Of a DNA stretch of 64,000 nucleotides, positions 49,175 through 60,831 are shown piece by piece. The position numbers and the translations under genes are program-made. The stretch is from the NCBI GenBank assembly GCA_020186115.1, contig WSYJ01000001.1, positions 62,001 through 126,000 of the forward strand, read 5' to 3'. Below the pieces are notes generated by a model that was not told the origin of the DNA, made no database searches, and saw only the letters and a list, made by a program, of their open reading frames with translations. The DNA comes from Histomonas meleagridis. Its lineage: Eukaryota; Parabasalia; Tritrichomonadida; Dientamoebidae. The first letter of the stretch is position 1. Every line of letters begins with the position of its first letter.

Positions 49175-50411
49175 ATGGGAAATAATCAAGCTCAAATCAA
49201 AGAAAAAAATACAGATTTTATAGGAATATTGCAACAAATAGAAGATGATATCTTTAATATGAATGAAAACAATATTTTAGAAACAGTTGAGTCAACATTA
49301 TATTTTTATAATTCAGCAATATCCATATTCATTTAAGCTTATAATTTGTCAATTACTTTATTCATATTTTGTGATGGAAAATCAAAATGTTCAATTAATT
49401 TTTGAATATATAAAATTATTTAAAATAAAAGAAGAAGAATTATATAAGAAAAATAAAGGTATAAATAATGAAATGAAAGAAGATAATATCATTAATATTT
49501 TTACAGATTTTCTTTTTAAATTGAATACACAAGAATCGAATTATATTCTCGAAAGATTAATAGAAAATAAAATAATTGAAGACAAAAAGATCAGAAGTAT
49601 AAACTCATTATTATTTATTCATTATAAAAGAAAAAAAGAAATTAAAAATATAAAATCTAAGTTTCTACAATCAACTTTAGATAATTACAAAGCTCTTTCA
49701 AAGAATGATTTTGCACTTCATAAGCAATTACTTACAGAAGGACATAATCCAAATGTAATTTCAAAAATTATTCGAAATGATGAAATAGAAAAACTTCAAG
49801 AAATGTCATCACAAACAAATTTTGATTATAATCAAACAATTGAACCATCACTCTATGAAAGATGTTCATTTATTAATGAAGAAAATGTTACATTAATTGA
49901 TTATGCAGCATTTTTTGGATCAGTTCAATGTTTTAAATATTTACTTGTGAATGGTGCAAATGTAGAAAACACAGGTAAATATGCAGTTGCAAGTGGGAAT
50001 GAAGAAATCATTCATTTATGTGAACAAAATCATTCAACATTTGATAAAGCATATGAAGCAGCAATTATTTTTCACCGAAATGATATCTTTAAATATATTT
50101 ATGAAAATAAATTAGGAAATATTAAGTATAATGTATTATTAATTGAATGTGTTTTTTATTATAATTATGAAATATTTATATTTTTAATGAACAAAGAATA
50201 TAAAAATATTAGGGAACTTATTACAGCTTCGATTAAAACGGGAAATATATTTTTATTTAAATATTTTGTAAAAAATAATACAGATAAAATCCCTAAAAAT
50301 GTTTTAAGTTTGATTTTAATTTCAAAAAATGAAGAACTTTTTAAATATATTCTTAAAAATAAATTTATATTGATTAAAAGTAATGATGATGATTCATTAG
50401 TTTATATTTAG
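49175..50411 (+). CDS. DUF3447 protein body, one-base frameshift near the N-terminus
   Basis: The start is probably ATG at 49175 (MGNNQAQIKEKNTDFIGILQ). After LETVESTLYFYN this frame stops, and the family sequence continues one base shifted (QQYPYSFKLIICQLLYSYF) from about 49314 to 50411. It then shows the DUF3447 core: NDFALHKQLLTEGHNPNVIS, EPSLYERCSF, LIDYAAFFGSVQCFKYLL, GNEEIIHLCEQNHSTF. It ends SNDDDSLVYI at a TAG. The array of 13 split ankyrin modules begins about 50 bases further. As elsewhere in the family, the true C-terminus is probably in the module array. Confidence 0.72.
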
Positions 50412-50445
50412 TTTTATATCAATAATTTATTGCTGTTTTATTTAA

Positions 50446-52657
50446 TTATTTTATTTACAAATTATATATAACTTTAGTTCGAAAGAAATATATAAGTTCT
50501 TATTCAAGCAAAAGACAATAGAAATTAATGTTAAAAAAGCATTTATGGAAGCATCTTCAAATGGTTATACAGAAATAGTTAAATTACTTCTTGAACAAAA
50601 AGGAATTGATATTAATGCTAAAGATATTTATTTGTTTTATTTAGAATTTATTTTAATAATTTGATATTTCAAAATAATATTTGGAAATTATTTAAATTAT
50701 TTGAAACAGCACTTATTTATGCATCTTGGAAGGGTTATACAGAAATCGTTAAATTACTTCTTGAACAAAAAGGAATTGATATTAATTCCAAAGATATTTA
50801 TTAGTATTATTTTATATTTATTTTAACAATTTGGTATTTCAAAATAATATTTGGAAATTATTTAAATTATTTGAAACAGCACTTATTTATGCATCTTGGG
50901 AGGGTTATACAGAAATCGTTAAATTACTTCTTGAACAAGAAGGAATTGATATTAATGCTAAAGATATTTATTTGTTTTAATTAAAATTTATTTTAACAAT
51001 TTGGTATTTCAAAATAATATTTGAAAATTATTTAAATTATTTTGGACAGCACTTATGAAAGCATCTGAAAATGGTTATACAGAAATAGTTAATTTACTTC
51101 TTGAACAAGAAGGAATTGATATTAATTCCAAAGATATTTATTAGTATTATTTTATATTTATTTTAATAATTTTATATTTATTTTAATAATTTTATATTTT
51201 CAAATAATATTTGGAAATTATTTAAATTATTTAAAACAGCACTTATGTTTGCATCTGAAAAAGGTCATACAGAAATAGTTAAATTACTTCTTGAACAAGA
51301 AGGAATTGATATTAATTATAAAGATATTTATTAGTATTTATATTTATTTTAATAATTTTATATTTTCAAATAATATTTGGAAATTATTTATAATATTTAT
51401 AGCACTTATGATTGCATCTGAAAAAGGTCATACAGAAATAGTTAAATTCCTTCTTGAACAAGAAGGAATTGATATTAATTATAAAGATATTTATTAGTGT
51501 TGTTTTGTGTATATTTTAATAATTTTATATTTCAAAATAATATTTGGAAACCATTTAGATTATTTAACACAGCACTTATTTTAGCATCTCAATATGGTCA
51601 TATAGAAATCGTTAAATTACTTCTTGAACAAGAAGGAATTGATATTAATGCTCAAAATATTTATTTGTTTTATTTAATATTTATTTTAATACATTAAAAT
51701 TTTTAAACAATATTCGGGAATTATTTAAATTATTTAACACAGCACTTATTTTAGCTTCTTCTAAAGGTTATACAAAAATAGTTAAATTATTCATTGAACA
51801 AAAAGGAATTGATATTCAAGAAAAAAATACTTAATTAAATTATAGAATATTTCTATTGTAATTTTGATATAGTTTAATTAAATTCGGAATTTAATTTCAA
51901 TAATTAAAACGTCACTTATAATGGCATCAGAAAATGGAAATATTGAAATAGTTCAAATTTTTCTTAAACAAAAAAGGATTGATGTTAATGCAAAAGATAT
52001 TAATTTGAATAATAGCGAATACCAAAAAATATTTTTATGATTTTATTGGATATTATATGAATAAATTAAATAATTAAAACACCACTTATATTGGCATCAG
52101 AAAATGGAAATATTGATATAGTTAAAATTTTACTTAAACAAAAAAGAATTAATATTAACATTAAAGATATTCAAATAAATAACATAATGACTTAATTTAT
52201 CATTTTGTGATCGAAAATAATATTTGGAGATTATTTAAATTAAAGAATACAGCACTAATTTGGGCATCTATTAATGGTCATGAGGAAATAGTTCAAATAT
52301 TACTTAAACAAAAAAATATTGATATTAATACTAAAAATATATATATTTATTAAATAATATATCAATAAAATTTTTTGGATTCCGACATAATATTTGGAAT
52401 TTCTTTAAATTCATTAAAACAGCACTCATAAAAGCAATTGAAAATGAAAAAATAAATGTTATTGAATTACTTTTAAAAAAAGATGACCTTGATATAAATA
52501 TAAATGATATTAAAATAATTTATATAAATTTCATATCAAATAATTAAAATCATAAAATATAATTTGGAATTTATTATAAATAAAGGAAACAGCTTTTACA
52601 CATGCATCTAAAAAAGGAAATATCGATATCATAAATATACTAGAAAAATATAAATAA
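50446..52657 (+). repeat. Array of thirteen split ankyrin modules with 74-base spacers
   Basis: The first block (open from about 50446, ending 50631) is followed by blocks at 50706-50801, 50876-50971, 51046-51141, 51236-51331, 51399-51494, 51569-51664, 51739-51834, 51909-52004, 52079-52174, 52249-52344, 52419-52514 and 52589-52657. Each of the eleven internal blocks is exactly 96 bases (32 codons), of the type TALIYASWKGYTEIVKLLLE then QKGIDINSKDIY. The last ends NILEKYK and a stop. Of twelve spacers, ten are exactly 74 bases although the distal ones have diverged strongly in sequence. One is 94 (exact duplication of 20 bases) and one is 67. A conserved AATATTTGGAAATTATTTAA element lies near the spacer 3' end. 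Expected ankyrin length (34 residues here) would be restored if 68, or 68+20n, bases were removed from each spacer. Confidence 0.8.
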
Positions 52658-53517
52658 ATAATTTATATGAATTATTTTTCTAAAATTCAAAACATTTAGC
52701 ATTTTTATATACATAAATACACAAGAATTTTGTTATTAAAATGATTGAGGTCAAAAATTCATTGTTTTTTTTTCCATAATTTCAATAACAATTATATATG
52801 CAAAATTACGTTTTAATTACCCATAATATTAAAATCTTGATAAAACTTCATCCTTTTAACCAAGTTATTTCCCTTCTGATTTCATTTCTTTGTGCAACAT
52901 CAATTGATTTTGATAAATAAAATATAATAAATACTATATTGGAATATGTTTGATAGCATTTATTAAAAACCAATGTATGCTATTTATTATGTTAGTCTTA
53001 AAAGCACTTTTTTAAGTGGGCAACCTTTATTCAATTTGATTAATGCAACACTTATTATATAATAATTACATAAAAATTATCTTGGAATATATTATCTCAT
53101 ACATTTCAGTCAAACAACGTTATTCAATCTCCAAAAATTAAAAAATAAATTTTTTTTATTATGATCTCTAAAAGAAAAATCGTACGATGAAAAACGTGTA
53201 GGTAGGCATTTTAAAATAATTAAAGAAAAAGATTTTTTTTGTGTAAACGTTCTCCTTAGTGATAAATAGGAATATTGCGAAAATTACAAAATTAAATCGA
53301 AAAAAAAAATTTAATAAATATATATTAATAAATATGCTGTCTATGAATAATACTACAGTGTATAGGTTTTTCACTTCAGTCTATATATATATAATAATAA
53401 AATTAAAAAAAATATATAAAAAGAAAAAGTATTTACAGCAATTTCTATTTCGAGTGATTTTATTTCAGCACAATGAGTCAAAAATTACAAAACTCTCTAA
53501 ATAAAAACATTTACAAA
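52658..53517. other. Gene-free AT-rich stretch
   Basis: About 860 bases after the ankyrin array. It contains A and T runs and no open frame of interest. No RNA gene is recognised. Confidence 0.5.
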
Positions 53518-54966
53518 CTACACAAAGTCATTTCTTTCCGCCGTTACGTTATCCGCTCTTTGGTTCATTAGAGTTCTTTTTCTTCCTCTTCTTTTTCCCG
53601 TTGTTTCGAGCTGCTTCAAGTTTAACCTTATTCTGTTCACTCCGTAGTACTCCACGACATCTTTCACAGACTTCGTGTGAATACACGACGCGATTTTCTT
53701 GAAGTCTTTCGGATGCTGCGCGTACTTCTCGAGAAAAATCTGCTTCTCCGACTCCGCCCATGCAATCCGCTTCTTGTATTGGATGTGCGCCTGCAATGGG
53801 TCCGAAACAAATCGATTTGTGTCGTAAAGGAGATACGACTCCTTCTCCATGTCGTCCAAGTACATGAATTGATCAGGCGCAACGCCTTTTGGATTCGGAA
53901 TCTTTTTAACGCGCCGCTCGAACTCTTTGGGCCACACTGGAACACTCTGACGCGCTTCATTAGAGTACGTGTTAAGAATTGCGCAAAGTTTTTCGTTCAT
54001 TCGTGAACGATCAACATATTCAAAGGCAAGATTAGTCGCTTTAATACGCACTAAATTACGTCGATGAGTAATGGTGGTAAGCATAGGATCTAATAACGGG
54101 TCATGACGCTTAATCGTTTCGGATAAAAAGCGAAGTCCTGAAATATGTGTGTAAACGGTCGCCGTGTCGCGTAAAATGTAAGTTCGGGATGCTTGGAGTG
54201 CACGCGAGCGACTCGCGTCTCGGATGGAAAGAACGCCGTTATGAGGAATAATGAATCCTTTATAGTCTTGGACATTATTGGTGGGATCACGATCTGTCAT
54301 ATTGGCAACGGAAAAGAGTTTGAGTTGCTTTTGATGCTCAAGTGATTGAATGGTGTTGTTTAGAGATGTGATTTCTTTGTCATATGAATCAATGATTTTT
54401 TGGATTTGTTCACGCTTGGGTAGAAGTGGAAATGGAGCTGAGGGAACAACACGATGTGGTATTGATGGTTTTTGTGGAAGTGCTTTTTTGGCTGCTTCCT
54501 CTTTCCATTGACGATTTGCAACAAATGCTTTGATAATAACTGTGGGATCATGAAATATGGTGTTAATTGTGGTGGCAGTTGTTGTGGATATTTGTGTAGA
54601 TGTGTCTTTGTTGACTAGAATTCTAACAGGTTTTGGATCTGGAGTTGGTTCTATTTTCGGCGGTGGTTTTGGTAACTCCTTGGGATCAGGTCGTGGTTTT
54701 ACTTGTGGAGTTTTGGGTTTTATATCAAGTTGCTCAGGAGTAAAGTAATCTGGAATAATGACAAAGGGTACAGTTTTATATTGTTCTTCTTGCTGTTCTG
54801 TTACTGGCTTTATTGGCGCAGTTTGTGGTACCAAACGAACATTATTAAATGAATCGCTTGATACTGTCTGTTTAAGCATCTGAGCACCTTCAGATTTAGC
54901 TGTGGGTACTTGTACCGGGTCAGGATTGCTTTGAGCCGGAATTTGTGGAACTTCTCCTTTCTCCAT
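53518..54966 (-). CDS. SANT-domain protein of the NCoR/SMRT/Snt1 type
   Basis: 482 residues from MEKGEVPQIPAQ (54966); an in-frame ATG at 55017 would add a hydrophobic leader that I consider unlikely. Residues 1-170 are Pro-rich and disordered. Residues 190-340 are helical with a coiled-coil segment (IIDSYDKEITSLNNTIQSLE). Near the C-terminus WAESEKQIFLEKYAQHPKDF, then KKIASCIHTKSVKDVVEYYG, is a SANT domain of the NCoR/SMRT class (compare WTEEEKEIFKEKFLQHPKNF...KSVPDCVLYYY). Such proteins scaffold HDAC3/Set3-type corepressor complexes. The tail is basic (GKRRGRKR). The role is inferred from the SANT match. Confidence 0.78.
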   Translation of the reverse strand: MEKGEVPQIPAQSNPDPVQVPTAKSEGAQMLKQTVSSDSFNNVRLVPQTAPIKPVTEQQEEQYKTVPFVIIPDYFTPEQLDIKPKTPQVKPRPDPKELPKPPPKIEPTPDPKPVRILVNKDTSTQISTTTATTINTIFHDPTVIIKAFVANRQWKEEAAKKALPQKPSIPHRVVPSAPFPLLPKREQIQKIIDSYDKEITSLNNTIQSLEHQKQLKLFSVANMTDRDPTNNVQDYKGFIIPHNGVLSIRDASRSRALQASRTYILRDTATVYTHISGLRFLSETIKRHDPLLDPMLTTITHRRNLVRIKATNLAFEYVDRSRMNEKLCAILNTYSNEARQSVPVWPKEFERRVKKIPNPKGVAPDQFMYLDDMEKESYLLYDTNRFVSDPLQAHIQYKKRIAWAESEKQIFLEKYAQHPKDFKKIASCIHTKSVKDVVEYYGVNRIRLNLKQLETTGKRRGRKRTLMNQRADNVTAERNDFV

Positions 54967-55047
54967 TTCGATGCAAACCCAAAAGAGAAGTGGAAAAAAG
55001 CCGCATTCGAACTTCAATTTTCACAGCATAAACCGCTGCATTTACGG

Positions 55048-55059
55048 TTTGGCGGAGAA
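55048..55059 (+). promoter_or_regulatory. E2F-like site upstream of the SANT-domain gene
   Basis: TTTGGCGGAGAA lies about 85 bases upstream of the minus-strand start at 54966. It matches the E2F core TTTGGCGG with a mismatch after it. Weak on its own. Confidence 0.3.
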
Positions 55060-55226
55060 CGTTATGTTAAACTGTGGTGCCTCCGAGAAAAAAATGATCA
55101 AGTTATTGCACTAGTTCCTTTTGCTGTTAAAAATAATGAGAGTCAAAAGGTTTCTCATGGTATTTTTTATTTATTTATTTTTTTTTTCAAATCTTTAAAG
55201 ATTGATCTTAAATATAAGCTGTAGAA

Positions 55227-55452
55227 CAGACAATTTTTAGATTTTAACGCTGATAATATTCTAGCATCTGTTGAATCTTTATCAAATAATTATTCAGCAG
55301 AATTTCCTTATTAATTTAATTTCGTTGTTCAATTATATACTAATGTTTTACATCAAAAGAGGTTCATAAAATATTTTCGAGTTTTTGAAAAAAATGAAAA
55401 TGAAGAAATGATAAATCGAGAATTAACAAGATTAATAGAATTATATGAATGA
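55227..55452 (+). pseudogene. DUF3447 N-terminal relic
   Basis: One frame reads NADNILASVESLSNNYSAEF, a stop, then FVVQLYTNVLHQKRFIKYFR and NENEEMINRELTRLIELYE. This resembles the N-terminal region of the DUF3447 gene at 49175 (NNILETVES...YPYSFKLIICQLLYSYF). It has no core and no start. Confidence 0.4.
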
Positions 55453-56150
55453 AATTATATAGTGACTATTAGCTGTCAGTCTCATATGCTATGTATGTTG
55501 TTTTGTTAAAATTTGAATGAATTAGCAAAGTTGAGTGCTGAATGTTCTTCATTTTATATAACGATAGTGGATTTCAATATCATTCAATTAGCTAATCACA
55601 GTTACTCAAGCGGTTGTTTTCAATTTTGAATGTCAATACGGTTAAAATTTACTCAATTTTAGCCAAAACGGTTATATTCAAATATTCATGAACGATGGGT
55701 CTTAATTTCTGATATAAAGTATTGAATTTGGCTTTACTCAAGGGTTATTATTATCATAAATATTATGCCAATTAAGGAGAATTGGGAAAAATTGACCTCA
55801 TTATTATCAAAAAAAAAAAAAAAAAAAATTCATGTTTAATTTGGTAAATTCTAATAGTATCTATTTAATGTGCTTCCAAGCATGTCAATGTCAAAAATCA
55901 TTTGTTTATGCATGTAACTTTTGTAAAATAGAAATTAAACTGTTTCATTTTCTAAACGATGATGCAACCAATGAAATTAGTTATTAAATAAGGAAGAAAT
56001 ACCTTAAGAACATTTGCAGAACTCAAAATTTCGATTCAATTTAACCCAAAAGCGATTATTATAAAAAATCCATGCATTATCTTTGTAATGTTGTCTCCAA
56101 AAATTTTTTGTTGAAGTTTTTCTTATAATGCATTTATAATATTTATGTTT
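55453..56150. other. Gene-free stretch with a poly-A run
   Basis: About 700 bases. An uninterrupted run of about 19 A lies near 55810-55828. No gene is seen. Confidence 0.45.
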
Positions 56151-57178
56151 TTATGTATTTACATTTTGCTTTGTTGGGATATTTGTTATATTGTTATTTT
56201 GCTGATTTTCATATGTTTGTATGTTTATATCAACTTTTGTTTTGATACAATTATTTCGATTGTTTTCTGCATACATTCGATCTTTGAGTTGATTTTGATC
56301 ATTATTAGCAATATACGCTTCATTTCTATTTCTTATTGAAAATGAAGATTTGATATTTGTATAAGAGGAATATGAATTAGAATTTTCGTTTGTACTTTTT
56401 TTCAAGGAGTAAATTTAACATTTCTGTGTAACCTTTTTGTTGTGCAATTTGAATTGCAGTCAAATATTATTAATACATATTGCAAATTATTAAAACAAAT
56501 CCAAAATTTTTAAAGCAAAGTTTAAATTATTAAAACATATATAAAATTATTGAAATATATTCCAAATTATTCAAATGAATAGTTTTTGCATTCACATCAA
56601 TTCCTTCTTTATCTAAAAGTAATTTTACTATTTCTATATTATCATTTCTAACTGCTATATGAAGTGCTGTTTCAAATTATTAAAACATATTCCAAATTAT
56701 TAAAACATGTTCTAAATTATTAAAACATATATTAAATTATTAAAATGAATATCTTTTGCATTAGTGTCAATTCCTTCTTTATCTAAAAGTAATTTTACTA
56801 TTTCTATATTATTATTTTCGACTGCTATATGAAGTGCTGTTTCAAATAATTTATTTTGATTAATTTCTTCTTCTTTCATTTGAAATACTCTTAAAAAATT
56901 TAAGTAAATATCAAATTCTTGTTTTCGTGATGAAAATGCATTATAAACGATATTACTTATAATAATATTAAATGTATTCGGGAAATTTATATCGAATAAT
57001 TCCAAGACTTTATTAGCAGATTCCTGGAAGTTTCCTTGTTTCCATTTAAACTGAAAAAAGTTTTCTCAAGCTCAATTAGGAATTTCAAGCATGGCGATAA
57101 ATTATTTGAATTTTTATCTCCTGTATTTATGTTAATAGTATCATCATTAGGTACATGCATGTGCTTTGGCGAAATCAT
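56151..57178 (-). CDS. DUF3447-type N-terminus fused to split ankyrin modules, frameshifted
   Basis: The start is ATG 57178 (MISPKHMHVPNDDTININTG). The frame is lost at a six-A run (57054-57059 on plus; one more base would continue FKWKQGNFQESANKVLELFD). It resumes as LFDINFPNTFNIIISNIVYN and runs directly into an ankyrin unit (LFETALHIAVENNNIEIVKL) ending KDIHFNN. Two more ankyrin blocks follow at 56670-56575 and 56460-56377, with spacers of 74 and 114 bases built of the 20-base unit. The last block ends EKKYKRKF at a stop (56377). Dropping one base of its A run instead continues into an Asn-rich tail of about 80 residues to 56151. There is no DUF3447 core, so this is a short family variant. 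Confidence 0.6.
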
Positions 57179-57230
57179 AGCCCAACGCTACTTTATATTC
57201 AATTTTATATTCATTGAAAAAAAATTCTGA

Positions 57231-58791
57231 GAGGTTGAGTAAACCAAAAGAAAAAGGTCCACTCAAATAATTTCAAAATTGAGTCATGTACGTTAATATT
57301 ATTGTTCAATAAACGGCCGTAAAATTGTACGTTAATCATTAAAAATCGTTTTCCTCCATGCCTTTTCAAGACTTGAAATAAAATGATACATAACATAAAT
57401 CCATATTTTAAGTGTGTTTGTTTAAATTAAGTTTCAGATGCAAATATTCAATTTTAAAATTTTCCTTCTAGTCATTGATCACTTTGTATTTCCATCAAAA
57501 ATTAATATTAGCAACTTATTTTTTCATAAATATGATCTACATTAGTTCTAGTATGTTCCACACTCGTATATCGATATATAAAATTTTATAAGAGGGATTT
57601 TTTGTAATGGAATTTCGATATATAAGCTAAATTTCGAAAATCTGTCTTTGTAAAATTTTATAAATGAGAAATTAATTATTTTAATATTTTAAAAATTTCG
57701 TTTGATGATTCGTGTAATGAATAAATTAATTTATGAAATTTCAATATTTTCACAGGTAAAAGTGTCGATTTTGAACCCTGTTTTGACTATTAACCGAATT
57801 ATCCTTTCAAAGAGCAATACTTTTATTTTTACAAAAAAAGTCCTGCTTTGATTTTTTTTAGATTGATTTGTTCGATACAAATTTTATGAATATGCCTCAA
57901 TATGTATGAATTTATCTCAGAAATAGACATTGCAACTTATGAATAAAAATCTAAATGAACTAAAAAATGTTTATAACCCCCTTTGTATACAAAGAGAACT
58001 TGTACAGTGCTCCAATATAAACTTTTTGAATATTTTCAACATTTGAATGTTCTTTTTTTAAATATCATTAAATATTTAATGAAATAGTATCATTTTATAT
58101 GTACTTTTTTCAAACTATCCTATTCTCTAATATTTTGTGCAAATAAATATTTTTACTGGTTTCCTAGTGGTTTTTGATATTTTCCGATAATTTTTGGTGT
58201 TTTTATCCTTTGATTCTTCGGATATTTAATTGGGAAGAAAACGATCAAAAGTATTGTTTTTTAACGGTCAACTGGTTAGGAAATTTTATAATGAATCGAT
58301 CAATTTTTGTCACTTTTCCCAAATGATCAAAGGGGTTAATTATTCTACAGTTGTTGAGCACTTTTTAGTGATCTAAGCCCATTTGATTTTTCTTTGATCG
58401 TTGATACCTGAAAAAAAGCTTTGATCGTTTGCGACTCAAAAAGTGATATACGATATTCTTTCGTTAAATAATAATTTTGAATGAAGTAGTCGTGATAATT
58501 TTGTGTAAATAGGTTTGGGTGACGTTAATCAGATATCACTAATGTATAACAATTAATTTTGATGAATATCATTATTCTCAATCATTAAAGCAGGTGACAT
58601 TTTCTCCCCATAACTCCCCTCTGTGCAAATGATCATCCCTCTTAATTTTCAATCGGAGTTAGCAGGCTCAGTCAATTTTGAGATAAAAGTAAAATTTGTG
58701 ATAACAAAGGGGTTTTCCAACGGGTTTACATATTCAAAAGTTGCAAAAAATAAAAATTTCAGCACGATCAAAACTGATCAGTTTTGAGTTA
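57231..58791. other. Gene-free stretch
   Basis: About 1.5 kb upstream of the PP2A subunit gene. It contains no supportable frame on either strand. Composition is less AT-rich after 58580, where the promoter of the next gene must lie. Confidence 0.5.
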
Positions 58792-60459
58792 ATGATACTG
58801 AACAGGTATATAAAGAGAAACACCTCAATGCTGACACTTCCAAATTTTGCTCTATCAACGTCAGCATTCAAAAACGTTTCTTTTCATACTACGCGTTCTC
58901 CAATTCTCGAACCATTATATTCAAAAGATTCCGACTTGGATGACGAACCTTATGACGAAGTTGAAGTGCCAAACAGAATGATGACTGTTACACAGTTCAA
59001 AAAAAAGCATCATCGAAATATTCAACTTCCATATCTCCCACTTCTTAAAATCCCTTATGACCAAAATCAAATTTCCCTCTTAGAACAAAAAATAAATCTA
59101 TGTTGCACTCTTTGCGATTTCACAGACATAGATGCTGATAAAGAAGCAAAAGCTATCAAAACAGCAACCCTCAAAGAGCTCATGAACATTTTTGCTTCAC
59201 CAACAATGATTAGGCTTGTTGCTCCTGAAGCAATTAATAAATTTTTTGATATGATTATTGTCAATATAACACGACCTCTTCCGCCAATCGAATCAAAACA
59301 CTTTTTTCTTCAAGAGGAACCACAGTTAGTAGATGTCGCATGGGCGCATTTATCTTTAGTTTACACATTAGTATGAAAAAATCAGTCCATCAAGCCTATT
59401 GATCCACACTTTGATAGGAAGTTTATAACCACAATTCTTCTTCTTTTACATGCGCCTGATATAAATGAGCGTGAACAAATCACCACATTAATTCAAAATT
59501 ACATAAAAGATCATCCAGAAGATGAAAATTATATTCTTTCCAAAATGATATTTTTTGTTAACGAATATCTTGAAGGTAAATGTTATCCATTTTGTATTAC
59601 ACCAATTCTCAAAGTCTTTATTCAATTCATCAAATCAAGTGAAAAGCTTGATCCTTTTTATGTTCAAATATATACTGACACCATTATCCATTTACATTCT
59701 TCACATCAATTTGTTACATTTTATCCACTTCTTACTGAAATAATTGATATCTTTTCAAGTCAAGATCCATCAATTTGTTTACCTATCTTCCGAAAGGTCA
59801 TAAAATATTGGCCCAAGTCCCAACCCTCCAAACAAGTACTCTTTATTAACCTTCTCATCTTCATCCTCGAGAGGATCACATCAAACGACTTTTCTGAGAT
59901 TATCGTTCCGTTATTTACACTTTTTGCAAAAGTGGCAACCGAAAAGTACGCTAAAGCTGCTGATGCATCGATGCAAATATGGAACAATGTGTATATTATC
60001 CCAAAGCTCATAGATCATTCATCAACTATATATCCAATAGTTTATTCAGCTTATACAAGAACAATGAATGAACATTGGAACGCAAAAACTAGAAATGTGG
60101 CACATAGTACATTAAAGAAAATGCACGATAATGATCAATTCGTTTATGATAATATGTCATCAATAATATCAAAAACAATTGATCAAGATGTTCGAAATTC
60201 GACAATCAAACATAAAAATTGGGCTACCATTGCTAGGTGCGCGGCTAAGGTGGATAAGTCTGTAAATTTGGTGAAGGTTCTTGGTGATATACAAATTAAT
60301 TTTAATTTGGATATATTAAATGAGAACGTTTCAACCTCTAACAAACATAAGAAAAACTTTCGTGAACCTTCGGGGTCGAAAAACACATTGGGAACAATAA
60401 TGAAGGCAAAAAGACACTCACAAATTGTGGCGCCTTTTCATAACACTTGGAAATTATAA
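58792..60459 (+). CDS. PPP2R5: PP2A B56-type regulatory subunit with an in-frame TGA
   Basis: The start is probably ATG 58792 or 58828 (MLTLPNFALSTSAF). B56 landmarks run through the whole frame: LPYLPLLKIPYDQNQISLLE, FFLQEEPQLVDVAWAHLSLV, PIDPHFDRKF, QVLFINLLIFILERITSNDF, KYAKAADASMQIWNNVYI and RTMNEHWNAKTRNVA. These fit the HEAT-like B56 fold, which targets the PP2A core to substrates. After SLVYTLV there is TGA (59374-59376), and the same frame then continues as KNQSIKPIDPHF with no other stop until 60459. A single change (for example TGG to TGA) explains it. Alternatives are readthrough or a sequencing error. No frameshift is involved. Confidence 0.85.
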
Positions 60460-60831
60460 CTATTGGTATTGTAATTCACAATACTTGCTCGTAGTAAGTT
60501 AGTATTATAGTTTAATACTAATTTTTGTATCTATCCTATGCGAATAAAAATGTCTATAGTTTAAATATTTAAACTTTTTGCTTTTTTTGCCACAAGCAAT
60601 GTTTTAACTTCATGTTGAATTGGTTAAACTTTCATGAGATATGTGCATCTGCTGATTAAAATATATTTTGATAAAAGTCTATGTGTTTTGGCTTACAGAC
60701 ATGGAACTACAATAAAAGCTAGTTCAAGGTTTGTCTCAACTGATAATTTTTTTTAGTCATTACGTTACGGTTTTATGTTTGTTGTTGTTTTTATTGTTTT
60801 CAATTTAACTACGCTTAAACGGTTTATATAG
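60460..60831. other. Intergenic region
   Basis: About 370 bases between two plus-strand genes. No RNA gene or repeat is seen. Confidence 0.4.

Noticed and set aside
50632..50710. Canonical GT-AG introns between ankyrin modules (GT at spacer position 3, CAG before the next block)
   Set aside because: Excision from that GT to that CAG leaves 94-base exons that shift frame at each junction. The GT is missing in distal spacers, and the AG is absent in one block (ACTGCA at 56455-56460).
50802..50875. 74-base spacers as tRNA-like elements because of their length
   Set aside because: They are over 85% AT by eye, contain no A or B box and no stems. The length rule 14+20n explains them better.
52802..53500. 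Short AT-rich frames on both strands after the ankyrin array
   Set aside because: Composition is that of intergenic DNA, with no motif or family resemblance.
54910..55224. A plus-strand frame over the SANT gene start
   Set aside because: It has no ATG near its beginning, overlaps the N-terminus of the SANT-domain gene, and has no recognisable domain. It may contain promoter sequence and part of a DUF3447 relic.
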